Below, piece after piece: positions 26,535 through 36,615 of a stretch of DNA of 64,000 nucleotides. The stretch comes from Flavobacteriales bacterium (GTDB taxonomy: Bacteria > Bacteroidota > Bacteroidia > Flavobacteriales_D > Crocinitomicaceae). How positions within the stretch are numbered: the first letter of the stretch is position 1; each line of letters opens with the position of its first letter. The stretch covers positions 1 through 64,000 of the forward strand of contig CANHOA010000001.1 of the NCBI GenBank assembly GCA_947462255.1. The letters run 5' to 3'. The position numbers and the translations under genes are program-made. The notes beneath the pieces were generated by a model. The model saw only the letters and a program-made list of their open reading frames with translations, searched no databases and was not told the DNA's origin.

Positions 26535-28376
26535 ATGATAAAATTTAATTTAACTTTTTGTGTCCTTATCGCAAATATCTGTGCTTTTGGACAAACTAAT
26601 TCGCCTTATTTCAATACAGGTGCGGTAACATTTAATTCAAGCGCCGCAGAAATTGGGGTATATAAAAATCCGGGTAGTAAGGATTTAGTACTGATCTCTG
26701 GAAGAGAATACGGCATCATTAAAAGAGTTGATTCAAATGATGAACCGTTTTTAAGTTATTTCACTGTTGATGAAAAGAATACTGTAAAAAACTTTCAGAA
26801 AAAAGCCAACAGCAAATTTAATGAGGGTCCTTTCTGCATCACTCCAAATGGAAAAAGAGTTTATTTTACGCGCAATGATAAATCGACCACTAAATCGACC
26901 AGCAAAAAAGAAATTAAACTGTACACTGCTGAGGTAAACGCTAAAGGAAAATGGAGTAATATTAAACCGAGCAATATCAATGGCCGAGGATATTCAACAG
27001 GGCATCCAGCAATTTCACCAGATGGAAAATACATTGTCTTTGTTTCTGACATGTCAGATGGACTTGGTGGAACAGATTTATATATCGCTAGCATCAATGC
27101 GGATGGATCAATTGGGGAAGCGCTTAATTTAGGCCCTAAATTGAATACTTCTGGACAAGAGTTATTTCCATGGTTTAGCCCAGAAGGCCAATTGTTTTTC
27201 GCTTCTAACGGTTTAAAAGGAATGGGTGGTTTTGATTTATGGGTTACTGAAATTAAAAATGGGAAGGATGTATTTACTCCTATTAATCTTGAAGCGCCAA
27301 TAAATTCCTCAAGTGATGATATTGCTATCGTTTATCATATGGATAGTAAAGGATACTTTTCATCAAATCGAGAGAAAAATAACGATGATGTATATTCTTT
27401 CAATCAACTAAGACCGATTGTATTCAAAGTAATTATGAGCGGTATTGTTACTGATTTAAATACTAAAGATACTCTAAGAGATGCAAATTTAGAGATTAAA
27501 AATCAAAAAGGCGAAGTGATTTCCACCTTAACAACCGATAAAAATGGCGCCTATACAGTCACATTAGAGCCCGATCAAACGTATACGGTAGAAGTCAAAA
27601 AAGACAATCACAAAAATGAGCAGTTCAATTTATCGACAGACTTTAACACACCAAAAGTTAAACAAAATGTTGAATTAGAAAATAGACCTAATGTGAGTTA
27701 TGTTGGAACAGTTTCAGATTCGAAAAGCAAATTAGCTTTAGAAGGAGTGACCGTTACAGTGATTGATAAGGAAACTAAAAAAATATTGCTAAGCATCATC
27801 ACTGATAAAACAGGAAATTTCATGAAAGCTTTTGAAAACCTAAAGTATGGTAAAGCACAAAATTTTGAAATTAAACTTGAAAAGAAAGAGTATGCTACAA
27901 AAACAATAGACTACACCAATACACCAACGCTATCAGGAGAAATAAGTATCAATAATAAAGTAGATTTGAGCATTGGTAAAGTTGAAGTAGGCGCTGACTT
28001 GTCAAAATTAATGGATATCAAAGATATTTATTTTGATTATGGGAAATTTGAAATCAGAACTGATGCTGCAGAAGCGCTAGATAAAATTGTGGCTGTTATG
28101 AATGAATATCCAGCCATGGTAATTGAATTGGGTTCCCATACTGACTGTAGAGGAACAAAGGCTGCAAATAAAACACTATCTGATAACCGTGCAAAGGCCT
28201 CTGCTGAATATATTAAAAGCAGAATTACTACTCCAACAAGAATTTCTGGAATTGGCTTCGGTGAAGCTAAATTAAAAGTAAATTGTCCTTGCGAGGGTAC
28301 TGTGGTTTCAAACTGCCCGGAGGAAGAACACGCCAAGAACAGGAGAACAGAGTTTATTGTTAAGAAAGTTAAGTAA
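26535..28376 (+). CDS. OmpA family protein with PD40 propeller and carboxypeptidase-regulatory domains
   Basis: A 613-residue envelope protein. Signal peptide (about 1-18), a PD40/TolB-like propeller (about 85-290; GHPAISPDGKYIVFVSDM, FPWFSPEGQLFFASNG), two carboxypeptidase-regulatory-like domains (about 300-385 and 390-470), then an OmpA C-terminal domain (about 495-613; IYFDYGKFEIRTDAAEAL, ELGSHTDCRGTKAANK, RRTEFIVKK). This layout resembles PorE of the T9SS, minus its TPR part. It would link the outer-membrane secretion partner to peptidoglycan. Confidence 0.88.
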   Translation: MIKFNLTFCVLIANICAFGQTNSPYFNTGAVTFNSSAAEIGVYKNPGSKDLVLISGREYGIIKRVDSNDEPFLSYFTVDEKNTVKNFQKKANSKFNEGPFCITPNGKRVYFTRNDKSTTKSTSKKEIKLYTAEVNAKGKWSNIKPSNINGRGYSTGHPAISPDGKYIVFVSDMSDGLGGTDLYIASINADGSIGEALNLGPKLNTSGQELFPWFSPEGQLFFASNGLKGMGGFDLWVTEIKNGKDVFTPINLEAPINSSSDDIAIVYHMDSKGYFSSNREKNNDDVYSFNQLRPIVFKVIMSGIVTDLNTKDTLRDANLEIKNQKGEVISTLTTDKNGAYTVTLEPDQTYTVEVKKDNHKNEQFNLSTDFNTPKVKQNVELENRPNVSYVGTVSDSKSKLALEGVTVTVIDKETKKILLSIITDKTGNFMKAFENLKYGKAQNFEIKLEKKEYATKTIDYTNTPTLSGEISINNKVDLSIGKVEVGADLSKLMDIKDIYFDYGKFEIRTDAAEALDKIVAVMNEYPAMVIELGSHTDCRGTKAANKTLSDNRAKASAEYIKSRITTPTRISGIGFGEAKLKVNCPCEGTVVSNCPEEEHAKNRRTEFIVKKVK

Positions 28377-28383
28377 AAAAACT

Positions 28384-28402
28384 TTTCTTTTAATAAAAGA
28401 AA
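28384..28402 (+). terminator. AT-rich palindrome after the OmpA/PD40 gene
   Basis: A 19-base perfect palindrome (arms of nine around one A) that could form a weak hairpin. It lies in the 61-base gap before the desaturase gene and has no T run. It may act as a terminator, but the low GC makes this doubtful. Confidence 0.25.
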
Positions 28403-28437
28403 CAAGCTTGTCAAATAAGTGTTCTAGCTAAATAACT

Positions 28438-29454
28438 ATGCAACTAGAAACACAAACCAGTATTCGAGAAATATCCTTAGGCATAAAAAAGATTCACGAG
28501 GATCTACGTGCTAAATATTCCATTCTATCCCATCAAAATATCATGGGATTCCTTATCTTTTCATTGAGTATTGCAGCTATTTTTTGTAGCTTTATTATGT
28601 GGTGGAATTCTATTATCCCATCATGGGCGTGTATAGCACTAATCGCTTTTTTCACCTCTTTCCTGCACGAATTAGAACACGACCTGATTCACGAGCTTTA
28701 CTTTAAGAAATATCCATTAATATATCAGCTAATGATGTTTGGCGTCTATGTTTTTCGTCCTTTGACCCTCAGTCCTTGGTACAGGAAGTTTTGGCACCAC
28801 TACCACCACCAAAATTCTGGAACGATTACAGATATTGAAGAACGAGGAGTAAGCAACGGTGAAAAATGGAGCTTATTAAGATTAATCATTATACCTGATT
28901 TGCTCCTTTCTTTTGTTCTAAGATACCCACGTCTTTCCAAAGAGATAAAAATGGCTCATCAAAATGGAGAATTGAAATCGGAGGACTTTAAACAATTGAA
29001 AAAAACGATACTATTCGGTATGCTGCCTTTAGGAATACCCTTATACCTGATGTGGTATCTCTATTTAGGCCTTAGTCTTTTAGCATATTTCGGATTTGAT
29101 TTATACACAGCACCCATGTTAACGTTTTGCACACCCTTCGTAGTTGGTTTAATTGCCCCTAATTTAATTCGTCAATTCTGTCTTCACTTTATTACCTCAA
29201 ATATGCACTATTATGGCGATATTGAAAAAGGGAATGTTATTGAGCAGACACAAGTCTTAAACGCATGGTGGACGATTCCATTTCACCTTTTCTGCTTTAA
29301 TTTTGGGGCAACACATGCGATCCATCATTTCGTTGTTAACGAACCTTTTTACTTAAGGCAATTAGCCGCTGCTAAGTCTCATGTCATCATGCGAAACTAT
29401 GGAGTTCGATTCAACGATTTTGGCAGTTTTAAAAGAGCTAACCGCTACCACTAA
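28438..29454 (+). CDS. Membrane fatty-acid desaturase family protein
   Basis: A 338-residue di-iron membrane enzyme. The three His clusters are present: HELEHDLIHE (H77, H81, H85), WHHYHHQNSG (H120, H121, H123, H124) and THAIHHFVVNEP near the C-terminus. Transmembrane helices lie at about 35-56, 60-78, 195-215 and 220-245. Such proteins desaturate or hydroxylate acyl chains or carotenoids using oxygen. The substrate cannot be told from the motifs, and no partner ferredoxin is adjacent. Gene stands alone. Confidence 0.85.
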   Translation: MQLETQTSIREISLGIKKIHEDLRAKYSILSHQNIMGFLIFSLSIAAIFCSFIMWWNSIIPSWACIALIAFFTSFLHELEHDLIHELYFKKYPLIYQLMMFGVYVFRPLTLSPWYRKFWHHYHHQNSGTITDIEERGVSNGEKWSLLRLIIIPDLLLSFVLRYPRLSKEIKMAHQNGELKSEDFKQLKKTILFGMLPLGIPLYLMWYLYLGLSLLAYFGFDLYTAPMLTFCTPFVVGLIAPNLIRQFCLHFITSNMHYYGDIEKGNVIEQTQVLNAWWTIPFHLFCFNFGATHAIHHFVVNEPFYLRQLAAAKSHVIMRNYGVRFNDFGSFKRANRYH

Positions 29455-29530
29455 TAAACGATTGCGATTTACTGTTATAGAAGATCAAAAAGCTGCGTTT
29501 TCTATTTTCACTCCACATGATTTACGCCAA

Positions 29531-30856
29531 TCATAAGTGCTTTTGAATCCAACTAATGCGTTTATCTTGACTTATTCTTAATGGCATTGCCCTTAGGTTA
29601 ATTAGATAAAAGAAACTAAAAAACAAAAAAGGAAGTGCCGGAATTTTATACCGAACCAATGCCCCTATGACCGGAGTGCTTAGCCCAATGATTGTATACA
29701 AGGTGAAAATGAAAGTGGCAGCAAAAACAAGGAACTGGACACCTGATTTAGAAGGCTTTTGCAAAAAGTATATCGAAACCAAACAAGAAGCGAGAAGAAA
29801 AAGGTTTTCTACTAAAGGACCGAGGTATAGCCATGATTTAACATGAGACAACCAAGGGAGCGTAAAAACATGTACTAAAGCCAAGGGTATAGACTTAAGA
29901 ATTGAGCCGATATTTTCTTCCAAATAATCCATTTGGATAGCGCTTCCCGCATTGAATTCTAGCGATAAACGAATAAAATCGTGCTGTTTTGCTACTAAAA
30001 GAGACACTAAATCTATAGTGGGAAATAAAACAACAACGGAAACATAGCACAAGAAACCAAGAATTAAAAAAAGAAAAGAAGCTTTCCATAGGATCTTAAA
30101 ACGCATCCAAAGAAACCAAAACAGAATAGCGGGCAGTATGGCTACGAGCACATAAATTTTAATCGAAAACAACAAAAGAAAGGCCAGTATAACTAACATT
30201 AATGCTCTCCAACTAAAAGAAGTCGCCAATATAAATATAGACCAACAAAATAAACCCAAAGCAAAAATTAGTAAGGCTTCTTTTAAGACGCCAGATGTCC
30301 AAAAGAAAACAGATGGGATTAGAAAAGCAGCGAAATAGGATTTTATCTTACTACCAGAAATGGCATAAAATAATTTAGCAAGATAAAATAAGCCTAAAAA
30401 CGACAGAAAAATAAAAATAAGCGCATGAATAAAATAATTACCAAAACTAATTACATGAAGCAACGCATTAATTCGAATAACAATTCGGTTATCGTTTCGT
30501 AGGCCATGGTCATAAGGTCGGTACCAATACGACATTTTATTTAAGTGCTGTTCTTTGAGGTATTGGTTTTCAACACCCGCAATGATTTTGATTAAATCAA
30601 GAGGATGAGCTTTTGTGGAAGAATATAGAATCTCACCATCATCATAATACTTAAATATATCCGCTGTAGAGCGATCAGAATAATAATACGTATAAATTAA
30701 AAAGAGTAGCGCACCAGCTATCACTTTTAAGGTAAAGGCAAATTTGAGCGATTTTGAGCTATAAGGTGATGCTTTAAAAATAGTTAGGGTATCAATTAAC
30801 TTGTAAAACCCTATTAATAAAAGCAAAGCAAATAACAACTTAATCCCTACGATCAT
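29531..30856 (-). CDS. Multipass membrane protein, function unknown
   Basis: A 441-residue protein with roughly ten to eleven transmembrane helices and one long loop (about 60-125; YYDDGEILYSSTKAHPLDLI and MSYWYRPYDHGLRNDNRIVI). The fold suggests a polysaccharide polymerase or GT-C-type glycosyltransferase, but I see no diagnostic motif beyond the acidic YYDDGE in the first large loop, so this is only a possibility. The gene is isolated. A -7 box (30861-30868) lies four bases before the start codon, implying a leaderless mRNA. Confidence 0.7.
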   Translation of the reverse strand: MIVGIKLLFALLLLIGFYKLIDTLTIFKASPYSSKSLKFAFTLKVIAGALLFLIYTYYYSDRSTADIFKYYDDGEILYSSTKAHPLDLIKIIAGVENQYLKEQHLNKMSYWYRPYDHGLRNDNRIVIRINALLHVISFGNYFIHALIFIFLSFLGLFYLAKLFYAISGSKIKSYFAAFLIPSVFFWTSGVLKEALLIFALGLFCWSIFILATSFSWRALMLVILAFLLLFSIKIYVLVAILPAILFWFLWMRFKILWKASFLFLILGFLCYVSVVVLFPTIDLVSLLVAKQHDFIRLSLEFNAGSAIQMDYLEENIGSILKSIPLALVHVFTLPWLSHVKSWLYLGPLVENLFLLASCLVSIYFLQKPSKSGVQFLVFAATFIFTLYTIIGLSTPVIGALVRYKIPALPFLFFSFFYLINLRAMPLRISQDKRISWIQKHL

Positions 30857-30860
30857 GAAG

Positions 30861-30868
30861 CAAATTTA
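30861..30868 (-). promoter_or_regulatory. -7 element, leaderless spacing
   Basis: The minus strand reads TAAATTTG, a perfect match, separated from the ATG of the membrane protein by exactly four bases. Confidence 0.45.
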
Positions 30869-30983
30869 CTGAAATTAATGCCTATTAAAGGACAAAGCGT
30901 CAAAATTTAAGGTTATTTTAAGACAAGTTGTCAGCATATTTTGCTTGGCACATCGATTGAGCAAAGCAAGAAAAAAATATAAA

Positions 30984-32876
30984 ATGAGAACAGGACAAAT
31001 AAATGTACAAACGGAAAATATCTTTCCAATTATCAAGAAGTTTTTATACTCAGATCACGAGATTTTTCTACGGGAATTAGTTTCCAATGCCGTGGATGCG
31101 TCACAGAAGTTGAAAGTGCTCAGCGCTAACGGCGAATTTAAAGGAACAATCGGAGAACTTAAGGTTGAAGTTATTTTAGATCCAGTTGCAAAAACACTCA
31201 CAATTAGAGATAATGGTATTGGAATGACCGCAGATGAAATCGACAAATACATCAATCAAATTGCCTTTTCAGGCGCGGAGGAATTTGTTCAAAAATACAG
31301 TGGAAAAGAAGGTGCAGAGCAGATTATTGGTCATTTCGGATTAGGCTTTTACTCAGCCTTTATGGTTTCAGAAAAAGTGCAAATTTTAACTTTATCCAGA
31401 ACAAAGGGAGCACAAGCTGTGCAATGGGAGAGCAACGGTTCGCCAGAGTATACAATTACCGACGTTAAAAAGAAAAGCCGTGGAACAGATATTATTCTAT
31501 ACATAAATGAGGAATCTGCAGAGTTTTTAGAAAAAGCCAGGGTAGAAAGTGTTTTAAACAAATACTGTAAATTTCTTCCAACACCTGTTTTTTTCGGCAT
31601 GAAAACCGAATACATTGATTCTCCTGAAGGCGAAAAAGATGATAAAGGCAATATTAAACGAGTAGCTGTTGAGGTGCCTAATCAAATTAATAATACACAA
31701 CCCGCCTGGACAAAAGCCCCTGTCGATTTAAAAGAGGAAGATTACGATACTTTTTATAGAGAGTTATATCCCGCAACCTTTGAAAAACCCCTATTTAATA
31801 TTCACCTTAATGTAGATTATCCATTTAATTTGACCGGGATATTGTATTTCCCTAAGATTAAAGAAAACGTCGAAGTACAGCGAAATAAGATTAATCTCTA
31901 CAGTAATCAAGTATTTATCACCGACAGCGTAGCAGAAATTGTCCCTGAGTTTTTAACCTTGTTACATGGTGTTATTGATTCACCAGATATTCCATTAAAC
32001 GTTTCTAGATCTTACTTACAAAGCGACAGCAATGTAAAAAAGATTTCGTCTCATATTACCAAAAAAGTGGCCGATAAATTAGCAGACATGTTTAAAAAAG
32101 ATCGCAAAGATTTTGAGCAGAAATGGGATGATTTACAAGTTTTTGTTCAATACGGTATGTTATCTGAAGATAAATTTTCGGAGAAGGCAAACGGATTTAC
32201 ATTATTAAAAAATACCGAGGGTTTGTATTTCACTATTGAAGAATACAAAGAAAAAATTAAAGCCTTACAAACAGATAAAGATGGTAAAATAATTATTTTA
32301 TATACCAATAATGCCGAGGACCAATATAGCTATGTGAAAAATGCAAAAGATAGAGGATACGACGTATTAAATTTAGGTGGTCCATTAATTTCACATTGGC
32401 TTCCAAAATTAGAACAAAGCAATGAGGGATTTAATTTTGTACGTGTAGATGCGGACACCATTGATAAACTTATACGAAAGTCTGAGGATATTCCATCAAA
32501 ATTATCTAAAGAAGAGGAAGATACCTTAAAAGGGCTTTTTGAAAATGCTATTAACAAAGAGAAATTCAACGTTCAATTTGAAAGCATGAGCGAAGATAGT
32601 TCTCCAATTGTAATAACCCAACCTGAATTTATCAGAAGAATGATGGAACAACAAAAACTTGGTGGAGGTGGCGGTTTTTATGGCGCTTTCCCCGAAATGT
32701 TTACCATGACAATCAATTCAAATCATGCAGCAATTACAGGGCTTACTGGCAAACCTGAGAAAAAACAACAAGCAACAATTAAGCAATTAACCGATTTAGC
32801 GCTTCTTGCGCAAGGATTACTTAAGGGAGAGGCCCTAAGTAGCTTTGTAGAACGAAACTTAAAAGGTATTGCATAA
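30984..32876 (+). CDS. htpG: Molecular chaperone HtpG (bacterial Hsp90)
   Basis: A 630-residue ATP-dependent chaperone that forms a dimeric clamp. The N-terminal ATPase domain shows NVQTENIFPIIKKF, FLRELVSNAVDA, DNGIGM and GHFGLGFYSAFMV. Middle-domain segments such as RVAVEVPNQINNTQPAWT and YFPKIKENVEVQRNKINLYS and the C-terminal dimerisation region are all present. I start at ATG 30984 (MRTGQINVQTENIF), which fits the family; 13 extra residues from a TTG at 30945 would be unlike it. A strong hairpin follows the stop. Confidence 0.95.
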   Translation: MRTGQINVQTENIFPIIKKFLYSDHEIFLRELVSNAVDASQKLKVLSANGEFKGTIGELKVEVILDPVAKTLTIRDNGIGMTADEIDKYINQIAFSGAEEFVQKYSGKEGAEQIIGHFGLGFYSAFMVSEKVQILTLSRTKGAQAVQWESNGSPEYTITDVKKKSRGTDIILYINEESAEFLEKARVESVLNKYCKFLPTPVFFGMKTEYIDSPEGEKDDKGNIKRVAVEVPNQINNTQPAWTKAPVDLKEEDYDTFYRELYPATFEKPLFNIHLNVDYPFNLTGILYFPKIKENVEVQRNKINLYSNQVFITDSVAEIVPEFLTLLHGVIDSPDIPLNVSRSYLQSDSNVKKISSHITKKVADKLADMFKKDRKDFEQKWDDLQVFVQYGMLSEDKFSEKANGFTLLKNTEGLYFTIEEYKEKIKALQTDKDGKIIILYTNNAEDQYSYVKNAKDRGYDVLNLGGPLISHWLPKLEQSNEGFNFVRVDADTIDKLIRKSEDIPSKLSKEEEDTLKGLFENAINKEKFNVQFESMSEDSSPIVITQPEFIRRMMEQQKLGGGGGFYGAFPEMFTMTINSNHAAITGLTGKPEKKQQATIKQLTDLALLAQGLLKGEALSSFVERNLKGIA

Positions 32877-32889
32877 TCTTATTACTTTT

Positions 32890-32913
32890 GTAAAGGGAGC
32901 ACGCTCCCTTTAC
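32890..32913 (+). terminator. Strong hairpin between htpG and the TerB/DnaJ gene
   Basis: GTAAAGGGAGC (32890-32900) is perfectly complementary to GCTCCCTTTAC (32903-32913) with only two bases between, so the real loop is about six bases on a nine-pair stem. It starts 14 bases after htpG and ends 13 bases before the next start codon. It lacks a T run, but the stem is stable enough to end or attenuate transcription. Confidence 0.6.
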
Positions 32914-32926
32914 TAATATAAACGTT

Positions 32927-33676
32927 GTGTATAAATTTATCTTCGGCATTGCCGCTTTTTACTTAACGAAGAGAATCAGCTTTGGTATTCTTGGGTTTAT
33001 TGTGGGGGGATTTATTGATCGGATTCAATCAAATAAAGGAGGGCCTGATAATGGTCAATCGGATCCATTCCGACAATTTCGCGGACAATCTTCTCGCTTC
33101 GATTTTCAAACCATGCTCATGGCACTTTCGGCTGCCGTAATGAAAGCAGATGGCAAAGTGCTTAAAGCCGAATTAGATTTTGTTAAGGCTTTTTTTACCA
33201 ATCAGTTTGGGAATAAATTTACACCCGAGCACCTACAATCCCTAAAGTCTTACATAGATTCTGGACAAATTCCAATGCAGGAAATTTGTTCGGAAATTCG
33301 TCTAAAATTACCGATTGAAATACGCGTTCAGCTCTTGCATTATTTATTTGGGATTGCCAAATCAGATGGGAATGTTTCCCAAAGCGAAATGAGCGTAATA
33401 GAACGTATTGCCAGCCAATTAGGTGTTTCCGCAGTTGAATTTGATAGTGTTAAAAATATGTTCTACCGAAATGTAGACTCTGATTACAAGATTTTAGGAA
33501 TTGATGCCAATGCAACTGATGAAGAAGTAAAAAAAGCATACCGAAAAATGGCTGTAACTTATCACCCAGATAAAGTAGCGCAGATGGGCGAAGAATATCA
33601 AAAAGGGGCGAAAGAAAAGTTTCAAAAAATTCAAGACGCATACGAAGCGCTGAAGAAAAGGCGGGGCTTTAAATAA
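32927..33676 (+). CDS. TerB-domain and J-domain co-chaperone (DjlA-like)
   Basis: A 249-residue protein with a short hydrophobic N-terminus (about 1-30, probably membrane-inserted), a TerB-like helical domain (about 60-170; [40 protein letters not shown]) and a C-terminal J-domain (about 187-249; [20 protein letters not shown], then the HPD motif in TYHPDKV). The layout is that of DjlA, a membrane-anchored DnaK co-chaperone. It lies right after htpG, in keeping with a chaperone role. The start is GTG at 32927; no ATG in frame fits better. Confidence 0.9.
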   Translation: MYKFIFGIAAFYLTKRISFGILGFIVGGFIDRIQSNKGGPDNGQSDPFRQFRGQSSRFDFQTMLMALSAAVMKADGKVLKAELDFVKAFFTNQFGNKFTPEHLQSLKSYIDSGQIPMQEICSEIRLKLPIEIRVQLLHYLFGIAKSDGNVSQSEMSVIERIASQLGVSAVEFDSVKNMFYRNVDSDYKILGIDANATDEEVKKAYRKMAVTYHPDKVAQMGEEYQKGAKEKFQKIQDAYEALKKRRGFK

Positions 33677-33677
33677 A

Positions 33678-34529
33678 TTAGTGGGTACTCGTCATTGATT
33701 CCGTAACGCAAATAATAAAATCTGCTTTCCCAAGGTGTTCTTTTTCCAATTTATTAACCTTTTGTTGACTAACAGTTGAGATGGTAGTCACTTTAATTAA
33801 TGGCTTACTTTGTTGGATATACCATAATATTCCTTGATAATAATCGCTGTGATAAGCGCCATTATAGTGGATAATTTGATTGTCGTTTGTTAGTTCTTGT
33901 AAAATATATTTTGCCATTGTCGCGTCCTTGAGGGCTTGTGCCTCTAACATATTTCCGCCGCCCATATGCGCCGCCATCTCGTTTAAACTTGCATATTGAC
34001 TTAGCGTTGTATCAATTGGAAATTGCAGGTCGGCCATTTGGCTCTTTTTTAACGGCGAAATAGTATCCAACGCAAGGCGACCACTTTTAAACAATAATGA
34101 TGCATATTTACGCTCAACATTGGAAGCGATACAAGCTAGTTTGTTTTCCTTAGCAAACAATATTAGCGGTTTGTAATCCGTAGAATAATTAAGCCAAAGG
34201 CGCAAGGAATCTTTTAACTGTTTATCTGTAATGCCACCGCTAAGATAACGGTCTAAGACTCCTTGTTGATCCTGCTCAAACATTTCGAAACCTAAGATTA
34301 GCTTATTGCCCTTTTGACTATATAACTCCTTAAGCAATTCTAATTCTAACCAATGAGAAATGGGATTATCATGAAACTCACCAAACAAAATTAATTGTGC
34401 ATCGATTGATTCTCGAGTCATTTTTGCAATACTCACTTTTTTTCCTTTGGCATTATAGATCACAAACGCTTGTTCTGTTTGGGTAAATACAAAAATTGGA
34501 AATAGAAATACGAGCAATAGAAATTTCAT
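33678..34529 (-). CDS. ChaN family protein
   Basis: A 283-residue exported protein of the ChaN/DUF399 family. Signal peptide (about 1-16, ending VFTQ), then the family segments LILFGEFHDNPISHWLELEL, ILGFEMFEQDQQGVLDRYLS and IHYNGAYHSDYYQGI. ChaN of Campylobacter is an iron-regulated lipoprotein that binds heme; this one has no lipobox Cys. It follows sufD on the same strand with a 34-base gap, so co-transcription with the Suf genes is likely and fits an iron theme. It ends one base from the convergent J-domain gene. Confidence 0.83.
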   Translation of the reverse strand: MKFLLLVFLFPIFVFTQTEQAFVIYNAKGKKVSIAKMTRESIDAQLILFGEFHDNPISHWLELELLKELYSQKGNKLILGFEMFEQDQQGVLDRYLSGGITDKQLKDSLRLWLNYSTDYKPLILFAKENKLACIASNVERKYASLLFKSGRLALDTISPLKKSQMADLQFPIDTTLSQYASLNEMAAHMGGGNMLEAQALKDATMAKYILQELTNDNQIIHYNGAYHSDYYQGILWYIQQSKPLIKVTTISTVSQQKVNKLEKEHLGKADFIICVTESMTSTH

Positions 34530-34563
34530 ATTTTAATTTTTTATCATGAAAATAGAGGTGTTT

Positions 34564-35823
34564 TTAATCTTTCTCTTGTAAATACAAATTAAAGCGAACC
34601 GCTAATTGCTGATAAATATAGCTTTTTAACTCGTTTGAAGCTACTTTTAAAAAGACATCCTGCATAAATGCGGCAACAACCAGCTGTCGAGCGGCAGCTT
34701 CTGATATGCCACGACTACGAAGATAAAAAATAGCTTCCTCGTCCAATTGACCTGTTGTAGAGCCATGTGAACATTTCACATCATCGGCATATATTTCCAG
34801 TTCGGGTTTTGAGTTAACAGCAGCATCATTGCTAAGTAAAACGTTCGCATTGGATTGAAAAGCATTAATTTTTTGAGCATTTGGCCTTACGAATACTTTA
34901 CCATTAAAAACAGCCGTCGATTTATCATCCATCACCCCTTTATACAATTCATACGAATTACAATTCGGGAAAATGTGGTCTATGGTCGTATGGTTATCCA
35001 CATGTTGATTTTCCTTCATTATGTAGGCGCCATTCAGATGGGTCTCACAATTCTCACCTTCCACCTTAACTAAAACATCATTTCGGACAAAAGATCCATC
35101 AAGAGTAAGCGTATTTAATGTAAAATTAGAGTCTTTTAGTTGAGAAATATTTTCTGTTGAAAAATGATAATTTGCATCACCATCATTTTGGATTTTTGTC
35201 ATTATCAAGTGACTGTTTTCTTTTAAAAAAACACTCCAATGAACATTTGAATAAGAGTCAATCGCATCTTTTGAAAAATAACCAACATGAATATCGGCCT
35301 TTGCCCCCTTCCCGTGCTGTAGTTGATTTCTCCAAAAGTTTGGTTGTTTCGGTCCATCAGAAATAAATAGTAATTGTATCGGTTTATCAAGCTGAACGCC
35401 ATTTGAAATATTTATTACACAGCCATTCTGAGCATGAGCAACATTTAATTTTGCAACATGTCCTTCATTGATAGAAGACAACCAATCCATCGCTCCAATT
35501 TCATCTCCAATTTTGATAGAAACTCCTTTTGGTAAATCCGGAGATTTATAAATGCATTCCGAATTTTGAAAGACAAAATTATATGCATCTTTTACCATTA
35601 GGTATGATGACCAATCGATTATTGAAGACGGGGTACTTTCTAAATTAATTTTTGCAACACGATTCAAGCGTGTATATTTCCAAGCCTCTTGTCGGGAATT
35701 AGGAAAGTCCATTTCGAGCAGCTCCTTTTCATTAGCGTCGATAAAAGAACTTGGTAGCAACAATTTAGCGGGAGATAGTTTCTTCCTAAATACCTGAAGT
35801 GTTGCTTTGGTGACTGGCTCCAT
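34564..35823 (-). CDS. sufD: Fe-S cluster assembly protein SufD
   Basis: A 419-residue scaffold component that joins SufB and SufC. The C-terminal part carries the SufB/SufD signature regions (HVDNHTTIDHIFPNCNSYEL, AVNSKPELEIYADDVKCSHG, STTGQLDEEAIFYLRSRGIS). His and Cys in KCSHG match the conserved interface residues. Start chosen at ATG 35823 (MEPVTKATLQ); a TTG at 35838 overlapping the sufC stop is an alternative adding five residues. It is the last suf gene of this operon. Confidence 0.93.
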   Translation of the reverse strand: MEPVTKATLQVFRKKLSPAKLLLPSSFIDANEKELLEMDFPNSRQEAWKYTRLNRVAKINLESTPSSIIDWSSYLMVKDAYNFVFQNSECIYKSPDLPKGVSIKIGDEIGAMDWLSSINEGHVAKLNVAHAQNGCVINISNGVQLDKPIQLLFISDGPKQPNFWRNQLQHGKGAKADIHVGYFSKDAIDSYSNVHWSVFLKENSHLIMTKIQNDGDANYHFSTENISQLKDSNFTLNTLTLDGSFVRNDVLVKVEGENCETHLNGAYIMKENQHVDNHTTIDHIFPNCNSYELYKGVMDDKSTAVFNGKVFVRPNAQKINAFQSNANVLLSNDAAVNSKPELEIYADDVKCSHGSTTGQLDEEAIFYLRSRGISEAAARQLVVAAFMQDVFLKVASNELKSYIYQQLAVRFNLYLQEKD

Positions 35824-35834
35824 TTCCGTAGTTT

Positions 35835-36587
35835 TCAATTAAGCGTATTATTTTTTATCCAATCATATCCTTTTTCTTCCAATTCAAGGGCAAGATCTTT
35901 TCCACCAGATTTTACAATTTTTCCATCATATAAAACATGAACAAAATCAGGTATAATATAATCTAATAAACGCTGATAATGTGTTATGATGATGGTTGCA
36001 TTCTGATCGGTTTTCAACTGATTTACCCCATTCGCAACAATTCGTAAGGCGTCAATATCTAGGCCTGAATCCGTTTCATCCAAGATCGATAATATAGGAT
36101 TGAGCATGGCCATTTGAAAAATTTCATTTCGCTTTTTTTCACCTCCAGAAAATCCTTCATTAACAGAGCGAGAGGCCAATTTACTATCTAATTCAACCAA
36201 TGCTGATTTCTCTCTAACTAAAGACATGAAATCCTTTGCGGAAATTCCTTTCTCGCCTTTATGTTCTCTTATTTCATTAAGGGCGGTACGTAAGAAATTT
36301 ATGTTTGAAACACCGGGAATTTCTACAGGATATTGGAAGGCCAAAAACAATCCTTCTCGCGCTCTTTCTTCCACTGAAAGGGATAACAAATCTACCCCAT
36401 TAAAATTTACATCCCCCTGAGTAATTTCGTATTCTTCCCTACCTGCCAATACCGACGCAAGCGTACTCTTTCCAGCACCATTTGGCCCCATAATCGCATG
36501 TATCTCACCTGCCTTAACTGTCAAGTTTAGTCCTTTTAATATTGGCTTTCCTTCTATACTTGCATGTAAATCCTTAATCGTAATCAT
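35835..36587 (-). CDS. sufC: Fe-S cluster assembly ATPase SufC
   Basis: A 250-residue ABC-type ATPase that powers the SufBCD scaffold. Walker A is GPNGAGKST (about 35-43), the signature region [19 protein letters not shown] is typical of SufC, and Walker B with the D-loop reads [17 protein letters not shown]. The switch His is in [10 protein letters not shown]. Full length for the family. It sits between sufB and sufD. Confidence 0.96.
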   Translation of the reverse strand: MITIKDLHASIEGKPILKGLNLTVKAGEIHAIMGPNGAGKSTLASVLAGREEYEITQGDVNFNGVDLLSLSVEERAREGLFLAFQYPVEIPGVSNINFLRTALNEIREHKGEKGISAKDFMSLVREKSALVELDSKLASRSVNEGFSGGEKKRNEIFQMAMLNPILSILDETDSGLDIDALRIVANGVNQLKTDQNATIIITHYQRLLDYIIPDFVHVLYDGKIVKSGGKDLALELEEKGYDWIKNNTLN

Positions 36588-36615
36588 ACTTTTACTATTT
36601 ATTTATTGGGAGTAG

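Noticed and set aside
30945-30983. Longer start for htpG
   Set aside because: The 13 extra residues come from a TTG and do not fit the conserved HtpG N-terminus.
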